DNA from: an uncultured Bacilli bacterium
GTDB lineage: Bacteria; Bacillota_I; Bacilli_A; RF39; UBA660
NCBI GenBank assembly: GCA_947632355.1
Contig: CANROY010000014.1
Coordinates: 1-22,302 of the forward strand
Reading direction: 5' to 3'
Length of the DNA stretch: 22,302 bases
The number at the start of each line of letters is the position of its first letter. Position 1 is the stretch's first letter. Below are positions 1-7,888 of the stretch, one piece after another. Below the pieces are notes generated by a model that did no database searches, was not told where the DNA came from, and saw only the letters and a program-made list of their open reading frames with translations. The position numbers and the translations under genes are program-made.

Positions 1-65
1 AAGAAATAGTAGAAGCAACCGGTTTATCTCTAGAAGAAGTAAATCTTTTGAAAGAAGAAAATTAA
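1..65 (+). CDS. C-terminal end of a probable Rpn/PD-(D/E)XK nuclease (partial)
   Basis: Only the last 20 codons are in the window, read from base 3 to the TAA at 63-65. They read EIVEATGLSLEEVNLLKEEN. The pattern of a short helix, TGLS, EE and a final leucine-lysine helix resembles the C-terminus of Rpn-family recombination-promoting nucleases (transposase-like PD-(D/E)XK proteins). That match is from memory of the family and the fragment is very short, so the name is tentative. A fresh promoter for the next gene starts 28 bases downstream. Confidence 0.35.
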   Translation, partial: EIVEATGLSLEEVNLLKEEN

Positions 66-92
66 TTCTTCTTTTTTCTTACAAAAATTTAT

Positions 93-121
93 TTGACTTC
101 AAAAAAACTATATGCTAAAAT
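93..121 (+). promoter_or_regulatory. Sigma-A promoter with extended -10
   Basis: TTGACT at 93-98, a 17-base spacer and TAAAAT at 116-121, with TGC just before the -10 (extended -10). It sits upstream of the gene starting at 152. Confidence 0.7.
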
Positions 122-151
122 TAGGCCTATATTCGAAAAAGAAGGGTTAAA

Positions 152-1048
152 ATGAAAAATATAAATTGGAAAGAAGATGTAAAAGCCTCTGTGCACTTAA
201 TGGAAGCAGAAAATCCAGAAGTTGAATTTAAGAACCATTCAAAAATCTACAATCTTGCGGATTTAAACCATAAAGCTTTATTTCAAAAACTAAAAACAAA
301 TGGTACAAATTATCTAGGTTTAATAGGTTCTACGGATCCTATGTTCAATGCCATTTTTTTTGGTTATCAAAACATTACTGTGTTTGATATTAATACATTA
401 AACGTCCATTTTATGTTTTTAAAAATTGCTGCTCTTTTATCTCTTACGTATGAAGAGTATTTGGATTACTTTTATAGTGCGGATGAAGACAAATATTTAA
501 GTAAATTTTATTATGAAAAATTAAAAAATGAACTACCGACAGATTCTTTTCAATATTGGGAATCTTTATATACGAATTTTAAAAACGATAATTTTTCGAA
601 TTTATTCTATAGTGGTAAGTTTGATGAAAAAGATATTGAACTATTAAAAAAAGTGACCATTCCTTCCAATTCCTTTTTAACAAAAGAAAACTACTTACAA
701 CTACAACATAAATTAAAAACGATTTATTTAACCTATTATGTAGAAGATTTTGCTAATTTACTTCCTTATATATGTAAGAATCAATATGATTTTATGTATT
801 TAGGCAATTTACACAACTATTGTAAAGATACTTTTTATTTTGAACTATTAAAAAAATTAGAATCAAATCTAACGCAAAATGGAATTTTACAAGGTGGTTT
901 TATTCATTGGTATTTCTATGAAGAAGATTCTATGTATTGGGAAATGGTTATGCAACAATTTGAAAATTTTGGATTTACAAAGACAACTATAGAACACGTT
1001 CCAGAAAGATCTGAATTACAAGATATGGTTTTATACAAAAGAAAGTGA
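152..1048 (+). CDS. DUF3419/BtaA-like protein, SAM-dependent transferase fold
   Basis: This 298-residue soluble protein has no signal peptide or membrane segment. Residues about 55-110 contain GSTDPMFNAIFFG, then VFDIN, then LKIAALLSLTYEEYLDYF. This is the layout of the DUF3419 family, which includes BtaA: a glycine-rich SAM-binding loop, a D-x-N after the next strand, and an LK-AAL-x-L-x-YE helix. BtaA transfers the aminocarboxypropyl group of S-adenosylmethionine to diacylglycerol in betaine-lipid synthesis. No BtaB partner is visible, so the substrate here is unknown. The C-terminal half has a second possible strand-turn (YDFMYLGNL) as in Rossmann methyltransferases. The ATG follows GAAGGG. 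The gene is monocistronic, with its own promoter and a terminator overlapping its stop codon. Family assignment is from pattern recognition only. Confidence 0.5.
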   Translation: MKNINWKEDVKASVHLMEAENPEVEFKNHSKIYNLADLNHKALFQKLKTNGTNYLGLIGSTDPMFNAIFFGYQNITVFDINTLNVHFMFLKIAALLSLTYEEYLDYFYSADEDKYLSKFYYEKLKNELPTDSFQYWESLYTNFKNDNFSNLFYSGKFDEKDIELLKKVTIPSNSFLTKENYLQLQHKLKTIYLTYYVEDFANLLPYICKNQYDFMYLGNLHNYCKDTFYFELLKKLESNLTQNGILQGGFIHWYFYEEDSMYWEMVMQQFENFGFTKTTIEHVPERSELQDMVLYKRK

Positions 1049-1068
1049 GAAATCATTTTCTTTTTTTT
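1037..1068 (+). terminator. Intrinsic terminator overlapping the stop codon of the 152-1048 gene
   Basis: AGAAAGTGA (1040-1048) pairs with TCATTTTCT (1053-1061) around a GAAA loop with one G-T pair. A-T pairs extend it outward and eight T follow. The TGA stop is part of the 5' arm. Confidence 0.75.
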
Positions 1069-1082
1069 GCTACTAGTAATTA

Positions 1083-1111
1083 TTAAAAAATAAAACCATC
1101 TATGTTATAAT
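1083..1111 (+). promoter_or_regulatory. Promoter of the polA operon
   Basis: TATAAT at 1106-1111 with TGT before it (extended -10). The -35 (TTAAAA at 1083-1088, 17-base spacing) is weak. It is the only good promoter ahead of polA. Confidence 0.55.
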
Positions 1112-1139
1112 ATTTTATATAGTGATCTATGGAGGATGT

Positions 1140-3719
1140 ATGAAGAAGTTAATATTAGTAGATGGAAATAATTTATTGTTTAGAAGTTATTATGCAACAG
1201 CCTATTCAGGAACAATCATGCGTAATAGCAAAGGATTTCCTACAAATGCCCTTTATGGTTTTGTGAGTATGATGGAGAAAATCATTGAGGAAGAAGATCC
1301 GAAATACATTGCGGTTGCTTTTGATATTGGGAAAAACTTTCGAGCAACTAAGTATGCTTTTTATAAAGACGGAAGAAAAGAAACCCCGGAAGATTTAGTA
1401 AAGCAATTTCCGTATGCTAGAAAAATATTAGAGGCAATGGGAATTCGTTATTTTGAACTTGCACCTTATGAAGCCGATGATATTATTGGTACTCTATCCA
1501 AAAAAGTATTAGAAGATGATGATTTTAATGCAACGATTGTTTCGAGTGATAAAGATTTACTGCAATTAATGAATGAACAAGTCGAGGTGAAACTTTTAAA
1601 ACAAAAGGGACATATTCGTTATAATCCAACTTCTTTTTATGAAGAATACCATATAGAACCAATTAACGTGATTGATTTAAAAGCCTTAGCAGGAGATGCT
1701 TCTGATAATATTCCAGGTGTCAAAGGAATTGGTGAAAAAACGGCTTTAAATTTACTTTCCACTTATAAAACGATTGAAGGAATTTATGACCATATTGATG
1801 AAATAAAAGGCAAAACACAAGAAAAATTAATTACCGATAAAGAAATGGCTTTTATTAGTAAAGAAATTGCAACGATTTATAAAGAAGTTCCATTAGACAT
1901 TACTTCTTTAGAAGATTTGAAATATGAACGATTAGAAAGTGCTTCTCTTTACTCTTTGTATGAAGAATTAGAATTTTATTCTCTATTAAAGAAAATGAAC
2001 AAGCAAGAAAAAACAGTCAATATGGATTCTTTTGTAACGCTTGAAAATGTAGGTGATTTACAACTCGAAAATCCGGTTTCTTACTATATCGAACTTGATA
2101 AAGAAAACTATCATATTGGGCAAATTTTAGGAATGTCTGTTAGTGATAAAAAGAAAACCTATTTGGTAAAAAAAGAATTCATACCAGAAGTGCTTCCTTT
2201 GTTAGAAGAGAAAACTTTATATACCTTTGATTTAAAAAAGAATATTGTTGCTTTAAAAAAGATTGGTTTAGAATGTCCTAAAACGGAATATGATTTAATG
2301 CTTTCTTCCTATTTATTAAACTATTCTATTAAAGATGATATTGCGTATTTAATGAAACCAAAAGGCATTGACGTTGAACTTTACGAAGAAACGATTGAAA
2401 AAGGAAAATATGAACTTGAAAAAGTCAAACAAGATATGAATTTTAAAAGCAAATATATTTTGGATAGCCACGATAAATTTGTAAGTGATTTAAAAAGAGA
2501 AGAAATGTATTCTTTATTTACGGATATTGAAATGCCTTTGGTACATGTTCTTGCTGATATGGAACTTACTGGAGTACGTGTTGATAAGGCCATACTAGAT
2601 GAAATGGCAAGTGAGTTAAAAGTAAAAATTGATTTAGTATCCAATGAAATCTATAACTTAGTAGGGGAACAATTTAATATTGCAAGTACCAAACAACTTG
2701 GAGAAATCTTATTTCTTAAACTCGGTTTACCAGGTGGTGTTAAAACCCAAAAAGGGTATAAAACAGACGTAAAAGTCATGCATAAACTATTAGGAACCCA
2801 TCCCGTGATTGAAAAAGTATTGGAATACCGAAACATTACCAAAATTTATTCTACGTATGTAGAAGGATTAGAAAATTATATTCATGAAGATGGCAAAGTC
2901 CATACCATTTTTAAACAAACTCTAACCCGTACGGGAAGACTTTCTTCGGTAGAACCGAATATTCAAAATATTCCAATTAAAGATGAGGGAGGAAGAAAGA
3001 TAAGAAAAGCTTTTCTTCCAACGAATGACTGCTTTTTAAGTGCGGATTATTCCCAAATTGAACTTCGTATTCTTGCACATATTTCGGGATGCAAGGAACT
3101 AATTGATGCATTTAACCACGATGCAGATATTCATACGAAAGTTGCCTCTGACATTTATGGCGTTCCCGAAATGGCTGTTACTAAAAAAATGCGTTCTACA
3201 GCAAAAGCCGTTATTTTTGGAATTGTCTATGGTATAAGTGGTTTTGGTCTAGGAGAAAACTTAGAAATTAGTCAAAAAGAAGCAAAACAATTTATTGAAA
3301 AATATTATGAGTTCTATCCAGGTGTAAAAGAATATATGGATAACATCATTAAAGAAGCCTATCAAACGGGTAGTGTAAGAACCATGTTTAAAAGAAAACG
3401 TGTGATTGATGAATTAAATTCAGGGCAATATATGGTTCGTCAAGCCGGAGAACGTATTGCTCTTAATACACCAATTCAAGGAACAAGTGCAGATATTATT
3501 AAAAAAGCAATGATTGAAATCTATGATGAATTTAAACATCAAAATATAAAAAGTAAGTTAGTGATTCAAGTGCACGATGAATTAATTATTGATTTGTTAG
3601 AAAGTGAAAAAGAACTAGTAACTAAAATTGTTACAGAGAAAATGACGAATGCCATCTCTTTATCGGTACCACTAAAAGTAAGTAGTGATTATGGTAAAGA
3701 TTGGTATGAAACAAAATAA
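1140..3719 (+). CDS. polA: DNA polymerase I
   Basis: Fills RNA-primer gaps and carries out repair synthesis. The start is ATG 1140, behind GGAGG at 1131-1135; an upstream in-frame GTG at 1122 would place that site inside the gene. This gives 859 residues, normal for the family. An N-terminal 5' nuclease domain (about 1-290) shows LVDGNN, YEADD (110-114), SSDKDLLQL and GDASDNIPGVKGIGEKTA. The middle 3'-5' exonuclease domain is degenerate: the usual D-x-E motif reads YIELDKENY, so proofreading is probably lost, as in Bacillus stearothermophilus Pol I. The polymerase domain has motif A DYSQIELRI (D636), motif B R685, K689, F693 and Y697, and motif C HDE (812-814). Motif B has isoleucine where most homologues have asparagine (residue 692). 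It heads an operon with mutM, a common Firmicutes arrangement. Confidence 0.97.
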   Translation: MKKLILVDGNNLLFRSYYATAYSGTIMRNSKGFPTNALYGFVSMMEKIIEEEDPKYIAVAFDIGKNFRATKYAFYKDGRKETPEDLVKQFPYARKILEAMGIRYFELAPYEADDIIGTLSKKVLEDDDFNATIVSSDKDLLQLMNEQVEVKLLKQKGHIRYNPTSFYEEYHIEPINVIDLKALAGDASDNIPGVKGIGEKTALNLLSTYKTIEGIYDHIDEIKGKTQEKLITDKEMAFISKEIATIYKEVPLDITSLEDLKYERLESASLYSLYEELEFYSLLKKMNKQEKTVNMDSFVTLENVGDLQLENPVSYYIELDKENYHIGQILGMSVSDKKKTYLVKKEFIPEVLPLLEEKTLYTFDLKKNIVALKKIGLECPKTEYDLMLSSYLLNYSIKDDIAYLMKPKGIDVELYEETIEKGKYELEKVKQDMNFKSKYILDSHDKFVSDLKREEMYSLFTDIEMPLVHVLADMELTGVRVDKAILDEMASELKVKIDLVSNEIYNLVGEQFNIASTKQLGEILFLKLGLPGGVKTQKGYKTDVKVMHKLLGTHPVIEKVLEYRNITKIYSTYVEGLENYIHEDGKVHTIFKQTLTRTGRLSSVEPNIQNIPIKDEGGRKIRKAFLPTNDCFLSADYSQIELRILAHISGCKELIDAFNHDADIHTKVASDIYGVPEMAVTKKMRSTAKAVIFGIVYGISGFGLGENLEISQKEAKQFIEKYYEFYPGVKEYMDNIIKEAYQTGSVRTMFKRKRVIDELNSGQYMVRQAGERIALNTPIQGTSADIIKKAMIEIYDEFKHQNIKSKLVIQVHDELIIDLLESEKELVTKIVTEKMTNAISLSVPLKVSSDYGKDWYETK

Positions 3720-3737
3720 AGGAAAGGAATAAAGAAT

Positions 3738-5003
3738 ATGAAAATAAAACCCGTAATTGGAATTATCCCAACACTTCATTTTACAAGTGAAGAGGAAAAC
3801 AATCCGTATGAAAATCAAGCAAGATTTATACGTATGTATGCTGAAAAAATTAAAAAAAGTGGAGGAATACCTATTGGTATTTTAGATGAAAATATCGATT
3901 ATACGTCTATTTGTGATGGATATCTATGGCCCGGAGGGCAAAAAATGTTAAAAGAGTATGCCTATTTGTTAGAGGATGCTCTAAAAAACAATAAACCAGT
4001 ACTTGGTATCTGTTTAGGGGCTCAAACTATTGCAACGTTTTTAAACATTTTAGAAGATAAAGAACAAGATCCTTCGAAAAGTTATGAAGAAATTTATGAA
4101 CAAAATAAAGAAGAAAAACCTTATTTAAAAAAACTAGAAGAGAATAGTGGACATAGAAATTATGTCACAAGTGATAAAGAAAGCATTGATGCTGCACGTC
4201 ATAAGATTCATATCGAAAAGGATAGTTTGTTGTATCAAATTTATAAAACGGAAGAATTAAATGTGGTGAGTCTTCATAGTTTTGCTATCAATCGTGTTCC
4301 GGCATGTCTTAATGTTCTAGCAACAAGTGAAGATGGGGTGATAGAAGCTATTGCCTATAACAATCCCAATACATTTATTTTAGGAGTGCAATTTCATCCG
4401 GAAATTGAAGAGGAAAGTACCCTTTTTGATGCTTTCATTCGCCACGCTAAAAAACCGTACCAACTTCTTGTTAATAAAACGCATAAGTTAGAAGAAGAAA
4501 ATAAAGAAATTGTGAATTATACTTCTGAATACGATACATCAAACCCAAATATGGACTATGAAGCGTATCTTGCTTGGGAAGAATTTAAAAGTTATGCAAG
4601 AAAAAATGGTTACTATATTGATATAGAAAGTGCTTATCGTTCTGTTGCTGCTCAACAAAAAGAATGGGACTCTTGTGTAGAAAATCACGGTCTAGAGCAT
4701 ACCAAACGTTTTGTTGCGGTTCCGGGCTATTCTGAACACCATACCGGTCTTGCTTTAGATATTTGTATGAAAAAAGACGGTGTTTGGATAAATGAATTCC
4801 ATCCCGATTTAGAAGATTGTTATGCCTTTTTAAAAGAAAATTGTGCAAAATTTGGCTTTATTTTACGTTATCCGGAAGGTAAAGAAGAGATTACTGGATA
4901 TGGGTTTGAACCTTGGCATTTTCGTTATGTTGGTAATGTTACCCTTGCTCGCTACATAATGGAAAATAGCTTAACTTTAGAAGAATACTTAGAAGGAAAA
5001 TAA
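3738..5003 (+). CDS. Fusion: class I glutamine amidotransferase-like (peptidase C26/PuuD type) + VanY D-Ala carboxypeptidase
   Basis: A 421-residue protein with two enzymatic halves and no start codon or signal peptide between them. Residues 1 to about 240 match the gamma-glutamyl hydrolase branch of the class I amidotransferase fold: start PVIGIIPT, oxyanion region YLWPGGQ, nucleophile elbow GICLGAQT (C92) and QFHPE (H220, E222). Residues about 246-421 match VanY/D-Ala-D-Ala or L,D-carboxypeptidases: LLVNKTH entry, SAYRS, the zinc motif S-x-H-x-x-G-x-A-x-D (S332, H334, D341) and EPWHFRYVG (E391, H394). All expected catalytic residues of both halves are present. No export signal or membrane segment is seen, suggesting a cytoplasmic role such as turnover of murein peptides, which contain both gamma-linked D-glutamate and D-alanine. 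That role is inference. It lies 18 bases after polA and 4 bases before mutM, in the same operon. Confidence 0.85.
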   Translation: MKIKPVIGIIPTLHFTSEEENNPYENQARFIRMYAEKIKKSGGIPIGILDENIDYTSICDGYLWPGGQKMLKEYAYLLEDALKNNKPVLGICLGAQTIATFLNILEDKEQDPSKSYEEIYEQNKEEKPYLKKLEENSGHRNYVTSDKESIDAARHKIHIEKDSLLYQIYKTEELNVVSLHSFAINRVPACLNVLATSEDGVIEAIAYNNPNTFILGVQFHPEIEEESTLFDAFIRHAKKPYQLLVNKTHKLEEENKEIVNYTSEYDTSNPNMDYEAYLAWEEFKSYARKNGYYIDIESAYRSVAAQQKEWDSCVENHGLEHTKRFVAVPGYSEHHTGLALDICMKKDGVWINEFHPDLEDCYAFLKENCAKFGFILRYPEGKEEITGYGFEPWHFRYVGNVTLARYIMENSLTLEEYLEGK

Positions 5004-5007
5004 GTCT

Positions 5008-5832
5008 ATGCCAGAAATTGCAGAAGTAGAAACCGTAAGACGTACTTTAAAAAAACAAATTTTAAATAAAGAAATAAAAAAAGTAGAGGTCTTGTACTCA
5101 AAAATGCTTTTAAGTGATGTGGAAGAATTTAAAACGATCTTAAAAGGAAATTGTTTTAATGATATAGATCGTAGAGGGAAATGGCTTATTTTTGAATTAA
5201 ACGAACATTATTTATTAAGTCATTTACGAATGGAAGGAAAGTTTTTCTTAAAAAATAGTCAAGAAAAAAAAGAGAAGCACGAACATATCATTATTACTTT
5301 TTCGGATAATACCGATTTACGATATCACGATACAAGAAAATTTGGGCGTATGGAACTCATTAAAAAGGAAGAATTAAAGAAAAACGTGCAAATTCAAAAG
5401 CAAGGTTTTGAACCGGGAGAAGAGGGGCTTACGAGTAATTATTTACTAGAAAAATTCAAGAAGAAACAAATACCGATTAAAACGCTTTTACTAGACCAAA
5501 CCATTATTAGTGGTCTTGGAAATATTTACGCAAACGAAGTTTTATTTGCATCAAAAATAAATCCTTTTAAAAAGGGTTGTGAAATTACCAAAAACGAAGC
5601 TGAAAATATTGTAGTGATGAGTAAAGAAATTATAGAAAAAGCTATTACTTTAGGTGGTACCACGATTAAAAGTTATACATCTAGCTTAGGGGTAACAGGA
5701 AGATTTCAACAAGAACTTAAAGTGCATAAAAGAGAAGATTTGCCTTGTTTACATTGCCAAACACCTATTAAAAGAAGTAAAATAAATGGTAGAAGTACGT
5801 ATTATTGTCCAAAATGTCAAAAGGTAGGTTAG
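5008..5832 (+). CDS. mutM: Formamidopyrimidine-DNA glycosylase (Fpg/MutM)
   Basis: Removes 8-oxoguanine and formamidopyrimidines from DNA and nicks the abasic site. The 274-residue length is standard. The N-terminus reads MPEIAEVETV, retaining the catalytic Pro2 and Glu3 (the usual motif is MPELPEVETV). RRGKWLIFEL supplies the conserved lysine. The helix-two-turn-helix region reads GLGNIYANEVLF. A C-terminal zinc finger has cysteines 247, 250, 267 and 270. It starts 4 bases after the fusion gene, so translation is probably coupled. The polA-mutM pairing is typical of Firmicutes, where coaE often follows; here an unknown gene takes that place. Confidence 0.96.
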   Translation: MPEIAEVETVRRTLKKQILNKEIKKVEVLYSKMLLSDVEEFKTILKGNCFNDIDRRGKWLIFELNEHYLLSHLRMEGKFFLKNSQEKKEKHEHIIITFSDNTDLRYHDTRKFGRMELIKKEELKKNVQIQKQGFEPGEEGLTSNYLLEKFKKKQIPIKTLLLDQTIISGLGNIYANEVLFASKINPFKKGCEITKNEAENIVVMSKEIIEKAITLGGTTIKSYTSSLGVTGRFQQELKVHKREDLPCLHCQTPIKRSKINGRSTYYCPKCQKVG

Positions 5833-5835
5833 TTT

Positions 5836-6174
5836 ATGAAAGAAGAATTAAATGCTTTAAAGGCTTCTTTAGAAGAAAGTAAACAATATAACATAGAAGA
5901 AATTTTTGTTTTGTATGACCATAAAGAGAAGAAAAATAAAATTATTCTACCCAAAAAATTACCTAAGATTTATCAAACTCTAACAAATGAACAAGTAAAA
6001 ATTATTATAAAAAAAGATATGGTGTTTATTAACCCTAATAAATATTTACCGGTTTTAAAAAACTTACATGCTTTTTTAAATGAACCTAAAAAATTTTATA
6101 CAATCTATGAATTAAAAGAAATAGAAAAGCATCTTTCCAATTCTATGAAAGAAAATTTAGGTTTCCATAAATAA
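5836..6174 (+). CDS. Hypothetical protein, last gene of the polA-mutM operon
   Basis: Encodes 112 residues that I do not recognise. It begins 3 bases after the mutM stop with a GGTAGG element inside the end of mutM, so it is probably translated with mutM. The protein is lysine-rich and mixed alpha/beta (strands EEIFVLYD, KIILP, VKIIIKKDMVFIN), with a helical C-terminus. It has no membrane segment, signal peptide or cysteine. In related genomes coaE usually follows mutM; this protein has no P-loop and is not CoaE. Its place in a repair operon is the only clue to function. Confidence 0.75.
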   Translation: MKEELNALKASLEESKQYNIEEIFVLYDHKEKKNKIILPKKLPKIYQTLTNEQVKIIIKKDMVFINPNKYLPVLKNLHAFLNEPKKFYTIYELKEIEKHLSNSMKENLGFHK

Positions 6175-6189
6175 AATGTGTGCTATAAT
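6162..6189 (+). promoter_or_regulatory. Extended -10 promoter for the repeat-protein gene
   Basis: TATAAT at 6184-6189 preceded by TGC. The -35 is weak (TTTCCA 6162-6167, 16-base spacing) and lies in the end of the preceding gene. Confidence 0.5.
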
Positions 6190-6209
6190 TAAAAAAAACG
6201 GAGGGTTTT

Positions 6210-7244
6210 ATGATGACATATGATGAATTAAAAAAAATATTAGAACAAGTAAAAAAATATCATTTAGATCTTGTTTTTGAAACAACGGATCATTTAATAG
6301 AATGGATGAAAAGCTTAAAGAAAATTGAAATAGAAAGATTTTTAAGTTTAGAGATTCCTTATCAAGATAAATTTGAACCACACTTGGATGTCTTAATACA
6401 ACCAATTTTTTTAAATAGTCCCTATTATGTAAAGGATTGTTTTTATATATTAAATGCACCTACTGATGAAAAATTTCAGCTTCTTTATGATTTAGCAAAG
6501 AATAGAAATTCTTTACAAAATGGGCATCATTTAGAGGCTATGGCTACTCTTTATTGTTGTAGTGATACAACAGATTTTTATGTTTGTGAGTATGCTAAGC
6601 ATGGAAATTTTTTAGGACGAAGTAATCCGTACTTTTTAGAAGATTTAAAACTTATTGCTAGTGCTCCAAATGCTAATAGAGCTGAATACTTATATGAGGT
6701 AGCGATGAGTATTTTTTCTTTGAAAAGTAAATATCACCCACATGATATGCAATTAATTTTTAATGCCGATATGGATTATAAAGACTATATTTTAGGAGAA
6801 ATGGCTAAAGATTCTGTTTCCTTAAATTCTAAATATCATCCCCAAGATATGCAATTCATAAGCCAAGCAAATACTTGTAATCACATATTTTGTTTATATC
6901 AAGTAGCAATTGACAAAGATTCGTTAGAAAGTGAGTATCATCCGTTTGATATGCAATGTATTTTTGATGAAAAAGATGAAACGACTGTTGAACTTTTAAC
7001 GAACGAAGCTTTAAATTATTTTTCCATCCATAGTGAGCATCATAAAGAAGAAATGGAAGCTATTAAAAATAGAGAAAATATAAATAGTATAGAAGAAAGT
7101 CAAGTGCAAGAAGAACCTATTCAAGAAGAGAAAAATTCTACTATTTTGCTAAAACAAATAGAAAAGGGAATACATGAATTAGAGCAAATAAACGAAAATA
7201 AAAATGTAGATCGTGTAGAATTAAAACGAATTTTAAATCTTTAA
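6210..7244 (+). CDS. Tandem-repeat protein with S-x-YHP-x-DMQ-I repeats
   Basis: A 344-residue cytoplasmic-looking protein of unknown function. From about residue 66 to 287 it consists of six full copies and one partial copy of a unit of about 34-36 residues. The best-conserved copies (residues 169-270) read SL-x-S-x-YHP-x-DMQ-x-I, then a variable loop and an L-x-x-x-A helix. Earlier copies (66-168) are more degenerate. Each unit looks like a helix-turn-helix pair, so the protein may form an alpha-solenoid used for binding partners. Residues about 295-344 are an acidic, glutamate-rich tail that may be a coiled coil. The GGAGGG site (6200-6205) is 4 bases from the ATG at 6210 but 7 from the ATG at 6213, so the second methionine is the likelier start. 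Probably co-transcribed with the next gene. Confidence 0.8.
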   Translation: MMTYDELKKILEQVKKYHLDLVFETTDHLIEWMKSLKKIEIERFLSLEIPYQDKFEPHLDVLIQPIFLNSPYYVKDCFYILNAPTDEKFQLLYDLAKNRNSLQNGHHLEAMATLYCCSDTTDFYVCEYAKHGNFLGRSNPYFLEDLKLIASAPNANRAEYLYEVAMSIFSLKSKYHPHDMQLIFNADMDYKDYILGEMAKDSVSLNSKYHPQDMQFISQANTCNHIFCLYQVAIDKDSLESEYHPFDMQCIFDEKDETTVELLTNEALNYFSIHSEHHKEEMEAIKNRENINSIEESQVQEEPIQEEKNSTILLKQIEKGIHELEQINENKNVDRVELKRILNL

Positions 7245-7276
7245 TTCTATTTTAAACAGAAAAGAGGGATTTGGTT

Positions 7277-7864
7277 ATGGAGTATCAAGAACAGTTTAAT
7301 GAGTTTTTTGAGAATTTTTTAGAAGAAAATGTTTCTCTTTCTCCAACAAAAATCAAATTTACCAATTATAAGTGGTTATTCTATTTAATGAAAAGTGCGA
7401 AAAATGAAAGAGAAGCAATTTATATTAATTTAAAAACAGCTCAAAAAAATATCATAAAAATAAAAGGTAAAGAATATTTAGTAACAACAAGAGAAATAGT
7501 ACCACAAGGGTACTATCGTATTATTGATTGCTATCAAGTGGAATATCAAGCAATGAATTCTTTTTATGCCCTTATTTGTAGTTTAAAAACATTGATTCTA
7601 TCCTATAAACAAAATGAAAAAATACATTTGACGGTTTTACAAACGTTACTTTATATGTATTCTTACTTTTTTAATGAAGAAGTGGATTCGTTTGAAAGTT
7701 GTATGGATACTTGTTTTGATTTATTAAATAGTAAAAAGATACCACCTATTTTTTCTTCTAAAATTTCCGAATATATTCAATTTTTTACTCAAATGGTTTG
7801 TCAATATGATGCCTTTGATTATAAAAGGTATCAAAAAGAATTATTAAAAAAGAACACCAAGTAA
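7277..7864 (+). CDS. Hypothetical protein
   Basis: Encodes 195 residues; family not recognised. I chose ATG 7277 because GAGGGA (7264-7269) lies 7 bases upstream; an in-frame TTG at 7271 is almost on top of that site. The protein is mostly helical, with aromatic-rich helices in the middle (about residues 92-135), few charged surface loops and no convincing membrane span or signal peptide. A central segment (IIKIKGKEYLVTTREIVPQGYYRIIDCYQ) looks beta-rich. It follows the repeat-protein gene by 32 bases with no promoter between, so the two may work together. Confidence 0.75.
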   Translation: MEYQEQFNEFFENFLEENVSLSPTKIKFTNYKWLFYLMKSAKNEREAIYINLKTAQKNIIKIKGKEYLVTTREIVPQGYYRIIDCYQVEYQAMNSFYALICSLKTLILSYKQNEKIHLTVLQTLLYMYSYFFNEEVDSFESCMDTCFDLLNSKKIPPIFSSKISEYIQFFTQMVCQYDAFDYKRYQKELLKKNTK

Positions 7865-7888
7865 GTTTATGAAAAAGTGTCCTTTTTT
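7846..7888. terminator. Candidate bidirectional terminator between convergent genes
   Basis: AAAAAAGAACAC (7846-7857) faces GTGTCCTTTTTT (7877-7888), paired except for one A-C mismatch, with a 19-base loop. The A- and T-runs can serve both directions. It spans the 3' ends of the 7277-7864 gene and tmcAL. Confidence 0.45.

Noticed and set aside
2381..2842. Two minus-strand ORFs inside polA
   Set aside because: Both are serine- and threonine-rich shadows of conserved polymerase sequence with no start signals.
4585..4848. An 87-codon minus-strand ORF inside the fusion gene
   Set aside because: It lies wholly within the well-supported VanY domain, has no promoter or ribosome site and shows no recognisable motif.
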